Shown one piece after another: positions 47,000 to 58,286 of a stretch of 64,000 bases of DNA (its first letter is position 1; the number at the start of each line of letters is the position of its first letter). Under the pieces are notes generated by a model, which was not told the origin of the DNA, made no database searches, and was given only the letters and a program-made list of their open reading frames with translations. The translations under genes were made by a program, and so were the position numbers. The stretch lies in contig NW_024037059.1 of assembly GCF_015706575.1 (NCBI RefSeq), positions 29,398,129 through 29,462,128 of the forward strand, written 5' to 3'. Origin of the DNA: Patiria miniata (Eukaryota > Echinodermata > Asteroidea > Valvatida > Asterinidae).

Positions 47000-47556
47000 T
47001 TAAAGGGAATGTACATCATTGGCTTTTGCTATAATTTTCCAAAATGAACTATTTGAGGGGTTAGTATAATAATAGATCAAACATTGTTACACTGACATGT
47101 TTGAAGTTTTGTGTTTGAAAATGCTGGAAAAACCAAGTAAAACAAAAACGTTCAAGTAGTCTGGTTCCCTGACTCCACTAAAGATGAAATGGATCAATTT
47201 GTAGATGCCGGAAAATTGTAAGGTACCGGTAAGGGAACCAGTCTAGCTGGCCTGCACCTGTATGAACATGTAGCCAATAGCAAACAAAATCTGGACTGAA
47301 AAAAAAAATGGTAAATTTGGAGTAGTTGAAAAATACATGTAGTTAGGTTTTTCCAACAGTGGTCGGCCGACCACCGTTGGAAATGTATACAAAAATACCA
47401 CTTTTCTTGAAAATGACTTCATACCAGGTGCTACAATTTTACAGGATGCTTTAGGCTGTCATTTACCAACATCCTACGGTAGTAAGGTATTTCGTAAAAA
47501 CTTGGTACTGGTAGTTTTATTTTTCGATGTTTGCAAATGTTGTATTTTCCCTTTAA
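47000..47556 (-). mobile_element. Family A DNA transposon, copy 6 (both TTAA ends present)
   Basis: TTAA at 47000-47003 and 47553-47556. Ends AGGGAATGTACATCATTGGC and TGCAAATGTTGTATTTTCCCT. Central palindrome CCAACAGTGGTCGGCCGACC. One of the two best-bounded copies for defining the family. Confidence 0.85.
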
Positions 47557-47885
47557 TCTGCTGAAAGGATGAGAACAATGAACCGCCGTCGACAAAAAAC
47601 ATTACTGACAATAAAAACTGGCATCTGACAATAAAGTGCAGTGCACTTCACGATTCACACAGTCATGTGTGTACATGCGTAGTTTTTTTATCTGTCAAAT
47701 ATTCGAAACAGCAAAACGATAAATTGAATATTCAGAGACAGCCCTAGGCAGGACACTTTCACCAACATCTAAATGGCAGAAATCGCTATCTACAATCAAG
47801 AGATAATGGCTTACTGATGTGAGCAATTAGTTAGTGAAATTATTGCGGCAGAATTAGCAGCACTAAGGCCATACATACTGAAATT

Positions 47886-48243
47886 TCTATCCTTGTGGAG
47901 ACATTTCTTTGTTCTCGTGTAGTAAAGTTTTCGAGTTTGAAAGTGAAGTTTCAAAATGCTCTTATTTTAACCAGAAGAAAGTGAAGTTTCAAAATGCTCT
48001 TATTTTAACCAGAATTAATTTCCTTGGCTGAAATTTGGACTTAATATCCCTTTTCTAAAACTCTTCCGTTTGCGACAGATCAACGTACCTTGGAAATTCC
48101 TATTTTTTTTATAGTAAAATCCATATCGATTTCGTGAAAACCTTGTGGAGACGTATTCATCTATAGAAATTGCCCTGTGGAGACTTATACAGTCTTTTGT
48201 TCCCTATTGTGTGCACGTCTCCAGAGGGCACCGTGTATCAGAT
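47886..48243 (+). repeat. Family R interspersed repeat, copy 2, with internal tandem duplication
   Basis: Matches 25354-25662 end to end. It carries an extra direct copy of a segment containing GAAGTTTCAAAATGCTCTTA and TTTTAACCAGAA (near 47943-48010) that copy 1 has once. Directly followed by family P copy 1. Confidence 0.7.
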
Positions 48244-48244
48244 C

Positions 48245-48532
48245 ACCCCCCCCCCAAAAAAAAAAACCAGTTCTGCTTCCGATTACATTGCATTCGAAAT
48301 AGGGTAGGAACCGGTAGGTAGGGATTTTTTTGGGGCCAATTTTTTTTTCAAGTACAATCATACATGGAGGCGTCTGCATGTAGTCAAGGGTAAAAGGTAG
48401 AAATTAATGGTTTTGGGTTTTTTTTTTTTTCTTCTTAATTCCCCCCCCCCCCCCCCCCCCCAAATTAGGGTAGGGGCTGTCAGAATAGGGTAGGTAGGGA
48501 AACCGGATGCAGAACTTTTTTTTTTTTTTGCC
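48245..48532 (+). mobile_element. Family P MITE, copy 1, containing poly-C
   Basis: Shares AGTTCTGCTTCCGATTACAT, GGCGTCTGCATGTAGTCAA, AGGGGCTGTCAGAATAGGGT and CCGGATGCAGAAC with 53811-54074. The right end TTTTTGCC is followed by TAA. The left end is degraded into a poly-C/poly-A stretch, and C21 (48441-48461) lies inside. Confidence 0.7.
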
Positions 48533-48599
48533 TAATAGCCTAATGAAAAGTGCTACAAGAGCATTACAATATATACAAATGTACAATGTATATATATTT

Positions 48600-48806
48600 T
48601 TTTTAAACGTTTGAACAATCTCCCACTTGAACTACCATACGCCAAATGAAATCCCTGTCTACATTCAAATCTAACCTCAAAACCCATCTGTTTCCACGTC
48701 GTTTTTGTAATTAATGTTTTTCTTTGTATGTAAGCGCCATGAGCGTCATGCCTGGCGGACACCAGCACTTTACCAAGTGTTCATTATTATTATTATTTAT
48801 TATTAA
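48600..48806 (+). mobile_element. LINE 3' tail fragment
   Basis: A short frame reads MKSLSTFKSNLKTHLFP (from about 48650), preceded in another frame by NNLPLELPYA. That is the usual C-terminal sequence of CR1/RTE/Jockey-type reverse transcriptase ORFs. A short 3' UTR with GTAAGCGCCATGAGCGTC and an ATTATTATTATT tail follows. Strongly 5'-truncated, with a frame change. Confidence 0.6.
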
Positions 48807-49430
48807 ATGATCCAATGAAACAGAGTCATGATTGCCAAGCGATTGAGACATAACCTAAACAAGCACCACATGATTATCAATAATACAAAAATGAGAAGGG
48901 TTGGTCAAGAGATATTTTATGCTCATCTGAGACGACAGCCATTTCTTAGCGAGGGTGGCAATGTGACAGTTCTTGACCTATCACAAGGCTCGTCTTAATT
49001 GCAAAACGCGATGGAAACGGACACCACTCCACAGTATGGGGTCTTCTCTTCATTTCCCTTCGCTGGGAAAATCAATAATGCGACAAAAGCGAGCAACAAG
49101 CTGTCGGCATGGCAACGACACACCAAGCTTGAAAACAAGGCTGTTTTTTTCCTGCGAACATTAGAGACTGAGATGTTTTTGTCTGTTCAGATGCCCTTGA
49201 GGGTTTCAGATACTGTGGTTGTATGCGTGTAGTTTTTTTTACGTGTGATGCGGGAAAAATCGGTCCGTTTCAATGAATAATGCACAAGATATTGCTGAAA
49301 GCAAAACAGTAGAAACCTTGTTTACTAGTACATGTACTAGTTTTGTATAATTGTACATGTGCCCTACCCACAACCAAAATGTTTACATAGTTGACGCATG
49401 CTATTGTTGCTACATGTATATTAACCCTAA
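48807..49430. other. No gene recognised
   Basis: Short ORFs only. Confidence 0.45.
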
Positions 49431-49860
49431 CTCCTTAGGCATTTTTGCTAGGATGTAGCCTCAATCCTGCAAAATCCTCCAACTGCCTCCATGTAAAAAT
49501 AACATACAGCCTCAATCCTGCAAAATCATCTGTTATTTCTTGAATGTTGTCCTTGGAGGGGTGACCACTGCCTCATATTCTGCAAAATCTTCCAGCAATC
49601 ACTGTCAATATGTTGAGCCAGTGACATCCTGTAACTTGAAAGCAGTGTGGAGGATTTCATGTATGTATAATAAAGGCCTAAATTTACGCACGGCTGAGCA
49701 TTAACGGTCCAGGTCTGGCTTAATTAAGACCTTGACACAGTGCTTCCTCGAAAATCAGCCAGTCAATTTTCCCATATGCCATAGCTTCAATCCTGCAAAA
49801 TCTTCCATTTTCTGAAATCCATGAATAACTTTCTAAAGGTTAAACTTTGTTTGTGCATAG
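49431..49860 (+). mobile_element. Family S repeat, copy 1 (TTAA/CCCT end)
   Basis: Starts TTAACCCTAACTCC. Contains repeated GCCTCAATCCTGCAAAATC blocks, GGAGGGGTGACCACTGCCTC and TAAGACCTTGACACAGTGC, all of which recur inverted at 61261-61600. The right boundary is not clear. Confidence 0.6.
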
Positions 49861-50048
49861 GACACAGCGTGCACAAATTCTTGGACTTGCCCAACAATTA
49901 AAGTTAGCTTTCTTTACGCATAGTAAATCTAAACATTGTTACCGGTAGGAAGGTTTTTAATCAAATATTTGTTTAAAAATAAAACATGTTTTATTGTACA
50001 TGTACGGTACATGTCGACAGTGACAAAATTATTAATTTTTATGTTTAA

Positions 50049-50372
50049 CCCTTACCCTACTAGACCCTCCAACGCATGCCAATTGTGCCTCAAGAAAATC
50101 TCCTATGTTTTTTGCATGGCCCTCCAATATCTGCCATGTCATTTCAAGGGTAACTGGACAGGCACTCCAATACATGCCACAGAGAACAATGAGAGTCCGC
50201 TGATAACAAAGTGAGTGCCCCCAGCTGGTCAGTATCAGGCACCCTCCAGGGCCTCCAACTCCTGCCAATTGGAGCCTTCACTGCTACATCAAAGTATCCT
50301 CCAATAAACTGCAGCTGGAGGGCATTGGCATAACCAACTGACATGCAGTAAACTACCCTCAGAGAGTAAGGG
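50049..50372. mobile_element. piggyBac-like MITE with CCCTTAC ends
   Basis: TTAA duplications at 50045-50048 and 50373-50376. Ends CCCTTACCCTACTAG and CTCAGAGAGTAAGGG. The inside is built of degenerate CTCCAA(C/T)NNNTGCCA motifs about 50 bp apart. 324 bp, non-coding. Confidence 0.75.
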
Positions 50373-50782
50373 TTAATGTATTCATGTGTACACACATGAC
50401 AAATGTACGTGGAGTACGATGCAGTACGTATGGTAACTCAAAACATTGTTAGGAAGGTTTTGTAATAAAATATTCACTTTAAAAATAAAACATGTATTAA
50501 TGTAGTTGCATGTACGGGTATGTACATGTACCACATGTCAACTGCGACAAAATTATTTAGTTTTATGTAAAATATATTCCTGTACAAATGTACTATGCAA
50601 TATGCAGTGAAAATATAGTTAAATTTTTAGGTGTTTATTTTTACTCCATTCTTTACTTGATGACTTACATTAAATTTTCAAATAATAATTTATTCATCAT
50701 CTAATGTGCAGATTCAATAATGTTCAAATGCACCTTACAATTCTTAAAATTCTTAAAAACACTAAACAAATAATAAGTTATA

Positions 50783-51235
50783 GCACATGAAATTTGGACT
50801 CCGATGAAATCTGGTCCCTTTTACCATTTTATTTGTTGAACGTTCACAATCTTCACTCAGGCATGCGCAATACTAACAATGAGTCCGTATTGACAGAGTC
50901 CTGAATACACACTAGCGTTCTGCGCCACATCACACAGTACGCGTCACGCGTGCATGACATTCTCCTTATTGTTTAGCAGTAAACTTGCGCGAGAAACATA
51001 CCACAAACATAGCTAGAGGGGTGTTTCACAAAAACATGAAGTAAAACTGTTGAACAAAATCATTGAAGTTTATAATTTTTGACTTTTTAAAACTTTTTGA
51101 CAGAAAGGTTTTATGAATGGGAATATGTGCTCGACCGCTTTTAAACAAATACGTCTAAATCCGGCTATGGACCTGGTTGTCGATAATGGGCCTTTATCTG
51201 TGTTAAAAGCGGCCAAGCACATATTTATTCCCTTA
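50783..51235 (+). mobile_element. Family E element, copy 3 (single internal unit)
   Basis: CACATGAAATTTGGACTCC, ATGAGTCCGTATT and GCGTTCTGCGCCACATCA represent one unit of the satellite at 30636-32060. The 3' hairpin follows (GAATATGTGCTCGACCGC mirrored by GCGGCCAAGCACATATT). Its right end, TTTATTCCCTTA, is the site of the hAT-like insertion. Confidence 0.65.
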
Positions 51236-51243
51236 GCTAACAA

Positions 51244-52716
51244 CAGAGTTGCTGACTCGAGTCATGTGACTTGGACTCGAGTCGGACTCGAGTCGCTATT
51301 TTTGTGACTTGTGACTTGACTTGTAAATACCAGCTTTGACTTGTGACTTGACTTGGACTTGCAAACAATGACTTGTGACTTGACTTGCGATTGCAAAAAT
51401 GACTTGTTACCAACCCAAGTCAGACGCTACTCGAGCGACCCAATACACTTTAATTAAAGCTATAGTCCATCATTTGCAGCCATCCGAAAAGTAACTGGCG
51501 TAATTACTGTTGAAAAACAAACTTGGTTGAAAGATAGTAAGGGAACTAAACTTCCTGTGAAATTATTCTTTCTGGCAAGCTGTCATTTTGAAGTAATCAA
51601 CGAAAGAAGGCATTTCCAACGGTGATTCTTCAGAAGCACCGTAGGAAAATTTAAATTAGTAGTTCGTTTTGTTATTCGGCGCAGCGCGCACAAGTATTGG
51701 AACGACGCACGCGCGCGCGTGGTTGTTATAATTCGTCGGATCAGTGCGCTACGTCGCGTATAGCTGCAATTCAAAACATTTCAAAACATGATTCAGTAAC
51801 TTTTGATTTGAAATTGAGATCTCAGAATGCTGTTTTTCTCGGAATGTACAGCTGAAGCTTAGCTGAAACTTCATCAGGTTAGTTGCCCAGTATCCTTCAT
51901 TAGATTTTGAACACTTTTGTTGCTTCAAACGAACAAAATGCACAAATTACAAATGATGGACTATAGCTTTAAGCTATTATACTTTTAATTAGCTTTTTCA
52001 TTCCAGAAAATAGACCTCAGTGACTGAATCCAGTAAAATGAATAGTTCCCACTAGTTTCAAAAGTTTTCAATAAGACTGTCACAACAGACGACAGTTTTC
52101 AATGACCAATTGTCTCTTGCTTAATGTATTGGTTGAACAAACTTTGAAAGGAACCTTTCATGAAAAGAAAGCATGCCTTTGTCAATTGCATGTAAAATAC
52201 CGGATAGCTTAACCCATTGGTATAGGCGTTTCTAGAGTATACATGAAAATTGAACAATAAAGTGTTAGTATACTACATGTAATCAAGTGAGGAAGTCTTT
52301 TTTTCACGGTCATCTCAACATTTATTTCTACAATGTAAAGTTAATTTATTAAAGTATACAAAGGGCTAATATCCAACAGATATGTGATAAACTACAAGAA
52401 TAGTAATTGCAACACATTGAAAAAGGGGAATTAAGGAGGCATGTTCAAAATAACTCGTAAGTTCATGCCAGGTTAATTCTTTTAGCTTATTACAGCTGGA
52501 CAAAATAATGTGCAACTTGACGTGTTCTTGGAGAAAGATACTTGTGACTTGACTTGTTTTTAGACCAAATGACTTGTGACTTGACTTGTGACTGGACCTA
52601 ATGACTTGTGACTTGACTTGTGACTGGACCTAATGACTTGTGACTTGACTTGGACTTGCAAACAATGACTTGTGACTTGACTTGGACTTGCAAAAAATGA
52701 CTTGCTGCCACCTCTG
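51244..52716. mobile_element. hAT-like non-autonomous element with 8-bp target duplication
   Basis: The 8-bp duplication GCTAACAA occurs at 51236-51243 and 52717-52724. Ends CAGAGTTGCTGACTCGAGTC and GCTGCCACCTCTG; the right one reads CAGAGGTGGCAGC inverted, a typical hAT terminus. Both sub-terminal regions are arrays of GACTTGTGACTTGACTTG (51290-51410 and 52535-52700). Family B copy 4 is nested inside. No transposase. Confidence 0.85.
51454..51972 (+). mobile_element. Family B DNA transposon, copy 4 (nested in the hAT-like element)
   Basis: TTAA at 51454-51457 and 51969-51972. Ends AGCTATAGTCCATCATTTGC and ACAAATGATGGACTATAGCT, a clean terminal inverted repeat and the best copy for defining family B ends. 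Confidence 0.9.
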
Positions 52717-53109
52717 GCTAACAACGAGTGCACAGAAAGATCTGATGGCTAGACAGATCCCAGAAGTACCGCAGAATTGCCCACCAAGATGGCCATTTCC
52801 CACAATGTCTGTTCCCTGTCCACGCAGGCCGGTGGCAGCTAATACTGTCACCATCAAATTAATAAAAAATTATGTCCAGCACAAGAACGTTGTGTACACA
52901 CGTCATTGGCACATGATTAATGTACAGATGGTATGCATCGTGGGGTTTGATTTATTAAATCTCAAAATCTCAACAACGGCCCATCATCTAGTTCTAGTAA
53001 GATGCAATTGGGATACTGTCCACTGCTTATTGAGATGAGAGGTTTTGAATAGTGCTTGGTAACATTTTTATCCATTAACCGTATCACCTGAAAAAAAAAA
53101 TTGGAAAAT

Positions 53110-53590
53110 TTAAAGGAAATTAATAATTACACAACGTTTGCTTTTGCTGTCATTTTCAGAAATGGATTGATTTAGGGATTAGTATTTTATAGAAAATATT
53201 GTTACATGTACATTGACCTGTTTAAAGTTTTGTGTTCATAGATGCTGGAAAAACCAAGAAAAAAATGATGTTCTTGTAGTCTGGTTACTTGACCTACTTC
53301 AGACGAAATGGGGCTATTTATAGATGTCGGGGAATTGTCAGGTCAGGGAACCAGACTAGCTGGCTTGCACCCGTTCACAGTTGTGTAATCGATTGCAAAC
53401 AAAATGTGGACTACCTAAATTTGGTAAATTGAGGATGGTACTTATGAAAAACGTCAATTTTTTTGAATGACAATCAGCCGACCATACAACAATTTTGATA
53501 CAAAAATTCCTCTATCCTTGAAAATGCTACACCAGGTTTTTGATAGATTTCAGCCATTATTATTTCTAATGAGTCTAGATGTCCCAGTTT
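53110..53590 (-). mobile_element. Family A DNA transposon, copy 7 (degraded right end)
   Basis: TTAAAGGAAATTAATAATTA, ACACAACGTTTGCTTTTGCT, then TTTCAGAAATGGATTGATTT, GAACCAGACTAGCTGGCTTG and CTTGAAAATGCTACACCAGG. The end after about 53575 is lost. Confidence 0.75.
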
Positions 53591-53810
53591 TTCACAAGTG
53601 CTAAAAATCTGTCATTGATTTTTTTTCTCCAGAGAGGATCAGTTACTTCCTAGAAAAGGTGATAATAGAGGAGTCCCTTTTTCAATTTGAATCTTTTTAT
53701 TCAATTTCGGCAACTTTTTATTTGGCAGGTATAAAAACAATAGCTCCATGTTCTGTACCTTTTTATGCAGAGAAAGTGCCTGAAGAGTCATACCATGGGG
53801 TGATACATAA

Positions 53811-54074
53811 GGCAAAAAAAAAGAAAAAAGTTCTGTTTCCGATTACATGGCATTTGAAAATAGGGTAGGTACCATAGGTTAGGGGATTTTTTTTTGGCCA
53901 TTTTTTTTGTGTGTGTATGATCATATGAAGGCGTCTGCATGTAGTCAAAGGTAATGTAGAAATTGATGGTTTTGGGTGGTTTTCTCTCATTTTTCCCATA
54001 AAAAAATTAGGTTAGGGGCTGTCAGAATAGGGTAGGTAGGGAAACCGGAAGCAGAACTATTATTTTTTTTGGCC
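53811..54074 (+). mobile_element. Family P PIF/Harbinger-like MITE, copy 2
   Basis: TAA duplications at 53808-53810 and 54075-54077. Ends GGCAAAAAAAAAGAAAAAAG and TATTTTTTTTGGCC. Inverted GTTCTGTTTCCG / CCGGAAGCAGAAC. 264 bp, non-coding. Confidence 0.75.
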
Positions 54075-54377
54075 TAATGCCAAATATATCAAAGATCAAG
54101 AAATACATGTATGTGTCATTCTGTGTTTGTCTCAAAGCTAGGGCTTGTGTGGACTTTGCACCCATGGACGAAGTACCAGACCGCCAACTGATTGACTGGG
54201 CCGATAATGACATACATTTTAGGCTAACAGAACACGTACGCGTCACGAGGAAAATACTAATGAATGGTAATCTTGACTCAGATGTGAAACAAATTTTAGG
54301 GCTCTTTGTACTTTTATTTTGCATGGAAATCTGCAAAATGCTTACTTTGTACATTTTGTACATGTACCGGTACAAGA

Positions 54378-55070
54378 TACAGGGGAAGTAAAAAAAAATA
54401 GGAAAAGGTGTCCTTTTTTTTTTTTTAAACCTTCTGCATGTAGCACTTTCCAAATCTAGGATATGAAAGCCCAATTAATTTATGCTTTCTTTTTACTTAA
54501 CTATTCTAGTTTATAAGAGTTTAACATCCAAATTGCCTCCTCAACTTTGTAACTGTTTTCATTTTGTTTCTAGTACCCACTCATACAATACCAGGTCTGT
54601 TTCTCAAGGTAATCTAGTTCCTTCGTTATCCAAATCTAACTCAGGAAAACGTAAATTTGCATCTCGAGGAGTTCATTCTTTTAATAACCTCCCTGCGACA
54701 CTTAAACATCCGTTGCCTCCCATTCTTGCCAGTTTTACGCGCCTCTACACGAACCTGATAGTTTAATATTATATGGTACATGTATGTCTTGTTTTTATCT
54801 TTTTACTGCCAATGTAACAACCGTGATTAACCTTGTCAAATTTTACTGTTTTTTTAATGATATCTTTGTAACGTTTTTATTGCTTGTTCTATTTTTATAC
54901 TATCGTATGTTTGTTGTAACTGCTGGACACCTTTGAAAAACAGTGTTCTACTGAAAGGTCTCCCCAGGATAAACAAGAAATAAATAAATAAGTAATAAAT
55001 AAATAAATAGTGAAAGAATTGTTAAAATCGCTCATGTACTATCCAGTTATGGAAATTTGAATGCTGTTTG
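54378..55070. mobile_element. Family C element, copy 4, split by a LINE insertion
   Basis: Left part TACAGGGGAAGTAAAAAAAA, CTGCATGTAGCACTTTCC, ATCTAGGATATGAAAGCCCA, up to about 54482. The family sequence resumes at 55009 (AAAATCGCTCATGTACTATC, CAGTTATGGAA). The two pieces are adjacent in other copies. Confidence 0.7.
54483..55008 (+). mobile_element. 5'-truncated LINE (Jockey/CR1-like) 3' end
   Basis: The frame 54497-54766 reads VYKSLTSKLPPQL, HSYNTRSVSQGNLVPS, GKRKFASRGVHSFNNLP and ends at TAA. This is the typical C-terminal tail of non-LTR reverse transcriptases (HNTR motif, then a W/F-N-LP motif). A 3' UTR and an AATAAATAAATAAG-type tail follow (54975-55008). All catalytic parts are absent, so it is a dead-on-arrival copy inserted in family C copy 4. 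Confidence 0.8.
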
Positions 55071-56899
55071 CGTATGGATTCTTTCATTCACGAAACAGTC
55101 GTTGAATTACCTCAGCCCGCAATTTTGAAAAATCGTTTTGGAATCATTTCTCTGGACTCATGCAGCAACTCTAAAAATTCTGTCACCAGTAAAATAGCAA
55201 TCCATATGCGTGTACCGCAAACGCAAAGCTGTGTCTGTCTTGTATCAACATTTATACGTTACGCGATAACAGGCTCCACGACGATTACTATTTACTTGTA
55301 AAAAAGGTAATTTTCAGTCGCTATGCCACAACTTACACCACAAAAATGATTGCGCAAGTTACGCCATAATTCATTGCGCAAGTCGTGGACTTAAATGCAC
55401 TATAAACTTTTGTGAAATTGTCATAACTAAAATGTTGCACAGCATGAAAACTTACGCAACATCTTATAGAGATACTGGTATATTGACAATGTGGTTATTG
55501 TAGCATTATGATAACTACCAGCATTGACCAGTACATGTACACTGCGTGGAATTGCTCATAAACATTTTCTTACAAAATTGTTAAAAAGTATGGCAGATAA
55601 AAAATATAGGTTACTTTAAAAGCAAAATACGCTCCAAGGTCAAAATATAGGTTTTATAAGTTGTATAGGTTTTTAAAAGGTTTCGCCGTGCTACCTGAGT
55701 TAATTTCAATGTCTGACATGTTGAGACCTGTCTCCAAAGCATGGGTTATCCTTTCCCTTCTGTGATGGGCCGATTCTTTGAACATCTATAGACAAATCCC
55801 TGAAGTTTAAACCAACGCACGCATTTACCTTGACATTTAAGCTGAGGGTTATATTTTTTTCAACCGCCCACTCCAATCTCCTTCGATCAGCAGCTCGTTA
55901 CAACAAGCTAAAATCAGCATCGCAGTTATATATGAACATACGAGTACGTCTTCAAATGGTGGTTGCTAGATGACACTTCAACATTCATGAAAATATAACT
56001 TTCAAATCTGATCATAATTAGAAGTATGCTCACTTGATTTTTTGGGCTGTGCCGACTACAACGAAAATGTGATCATCCAACGAATATCTGATTTAATTAT
56101 GTAGCATTTTCTGTTTGGAATATTTAGACTTGACTATAATGATGCAAAAACCGATCCGATCCGACCCAAAATCGGTTTGGTTTCGGGTTGGGTCGGGTTT
56201 GCACAACATGACCTGAAGCATGCCCGCCAACGAATACGTGTACGTACGTTAACAGCACAATATACCATACGCATTACTGAACACAATGTGAAGACTCACC
56301 AGTTAAAACTGCAGATCCTTCCCCCGAGTGCAATTTCCTGAATCTTTGAGAATAATCGACCAGCAGCAACGACACAGCAACTAACGAGAAGCTTAATCGC
56401 CTTTCCCCCACTTCTACGCCCGGTTCAAGTTTGCCTCAGAATATGCAGTACTCCTGGGAACAGCTAATGCCTGTTCTGCGGGGAAACGGAATTAACAAAA
56501 AGAATGTCATCTACAGAGATGCAGGATCTGTCCAACGGTGTGGTCCTGGGCGCTTGCATTCCCAGAGCTCCAAGAATAGGATTCTGTTACTATGGCAACC
56601 CGTTCAAACAAATGAGAGTCAAGGATAATCTGGTTACGAAACAAGATCTCAAGTACGACCTTCGACTGCTTTTCAAGTATTCAAGCTTCTAACAATAATA
56701 ACGTGACTTTGTGATGACAGAAAGCTACACGTAGGAGCCTTGCGCGATCTGTTCATTTAATTGATGTCACTGGGCGCAGTGCGCAACGAATATTTCAAAC
56801 TTTTTTTGTACAAAGTGTTATGAAAGAAAAATTTTAATTTCTGTGAGCATGGCAGTTCTGTGATCAATAAATGTAAACTGCATGTATAGGCCTACTGTA
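55071..56899. other. No confident gene; one short ORF of note
   Basis: Contains a 62-codon ORF at 56504-56692 with an A at -3 of its ATG and a fairly GC-rich upstream stretch (from about 56300). It has no recognisable similarity. Around 56150-56205 the words CCGATCCGATCC and GGGTTGGGTCGGG make a low-complexity patch. Otherwise nothing. Confidence 0.4.
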
Positions 56900-57399
56900 C
56901 AGGGTGAGTAAAAAAATGAAACCCAAATGTCAGGACCATTTTTTAGTGAAGTTCTGCATGTACATGTAGCACTTTCAAAATCTAGGATATGAAATGAAAG
57001 CCTCTCTCTTTCAGTACAAGAATCATTCAAATCACTCATGTACTTTTCATGTAGCAGAATTTTAAACACAAACACCATTTTAAAGTTCTGTCCATGAATC
57101 ACACGGATCATGCTCCACCTGTTCTTTCAGCAAAACGAAAACAATTTACATTCATCCCAATGGATGTGAATTTTTTTTCGTTTTGCTGACAGAACACATA
57201 CCTTTTTTTGTAATTCGTGGACAGAACAGTAAAACGTTGGTTGTGTTTAAAATTCTTGAAAAGTACACGATGATTCTTGTACTAAAAGAGAGCTTATGAA
57301 TTGGGCTTTCATATCCTAGATTTTGAAAGTGCTATACATGCAGAACTTCACTAAAACAATGATCCCGACATTTGGGTTTCTTTTTCTTAACTCATCCCG
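56900..57399. mobile_element. Family C Tc1/mariner-like element, copy 5
   Basis: TA at 56898-56899 and 57400-57401. Ends CAGGGTGAGTAAAAAAATGA and TTCTTAACTCATCCCG. A 500-bp palindrome like copy 1, more diverged, with the centre near 57145 (TTCATCCCAATGGATGTGAA). Confidence 0.8.
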
Positions 57400-57476
57400 T
57401 ACACCTTCAAGTACATGCTGTAGCTGTACTGGTAAATCCTGTTTCCCTTTCTGGTACAATCGACTGAGATTGCGAG

Positions 57477-58286
57477 TTAAAGGTCGAGTAGAGTAGATCA
57501 TTTGTCATTTTTTTTCGTTCGAAGCAACAAAAGTGCTCAAAATCTAAAGAAGGGTGCTTAACAACTAACCTGATGAACTTTTAGCTCCGTGAATGCTGTT
57601 TACTCCGAGAAAAAAATATTTTAGGATCTCGATTTCAATTCAAAACTTACTGAGTCATATGTGATGCGATCAAGCTAAATGAGTCGTTTGTCGACCCGGT
57701 CAATTTTTTTTTTTTTTACAGATTTGAAAAGAGTACAATCTCAGCATTACTGATGTGAAAATCGAATGCTGGTACCATCTTTAGTTAAAAAATTATGGAA
57801 GTCAGAACGCCACGACATGTGATGAAGTGATTTGATGAAGTGGCCCTATTTTGGCCTGAATCTCCAAATGAAAGTTCCAGACAAACGGCTCATTTAGCTT
57901 GATCGCATCACATATTTTGAATTGCGCCCAAAATCATCCGGAACACGTTTTCATTCAGCCGATTGTAGCTACACGATGTCACGCACTGAACCGACGAATA
58001 AATAGCAACCACGCGCACGTGTGCGTCGTGTCAATGCTTGGGCACACCCCTTCACGGATTTGCCCAATTACAAACTAACTACTAACGGAAATTTCCAAAA
58101 ATGCGTTTTTAGACGCATCTTTGAAAATGACCCTCATTTATGTTTTCTTCAAAATGTCAGCATGCCAGAAGGAATAATTTCACAGGGAGTTTAGTGCCAT
58201 TACTGTCTTTAAACCAAGTATGCTTTTTAACAATTATTTGGGCAGCTACTTTTTGGATAGCTGCAAATGATCTTCTCTACCTTTAA
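57477..58286 (-). mobile_element. Family B DNA transposon, copy 5, with nested 251-bp element
   Basis: Reverse family B: TTAA at 57477, then ATCATTTGTCATTTT, CTCAAAATCTAAAGAAGGGT, to CAGCTACTTTTTGGATAGCT and TTAA at 58283-58286. An insertion at 57661-57911 splits it. The right TTAA is shared with copy 6. Confidence 0.8.
57661..57911. mobile_element. 251-bp MITE with 32-bp inverted ends
   Basis: Ends GTGATGCGATCAAGCTAAAT and ATTTAGCTTGATCGCATCAC, continuing to 32 bp with one mismatch. Flanked by ATAT at 57657-57660 and 57912-57915; a TA duplication with one more terminal base on each side fits equally well. Non-coding. Confidence 0.85.
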
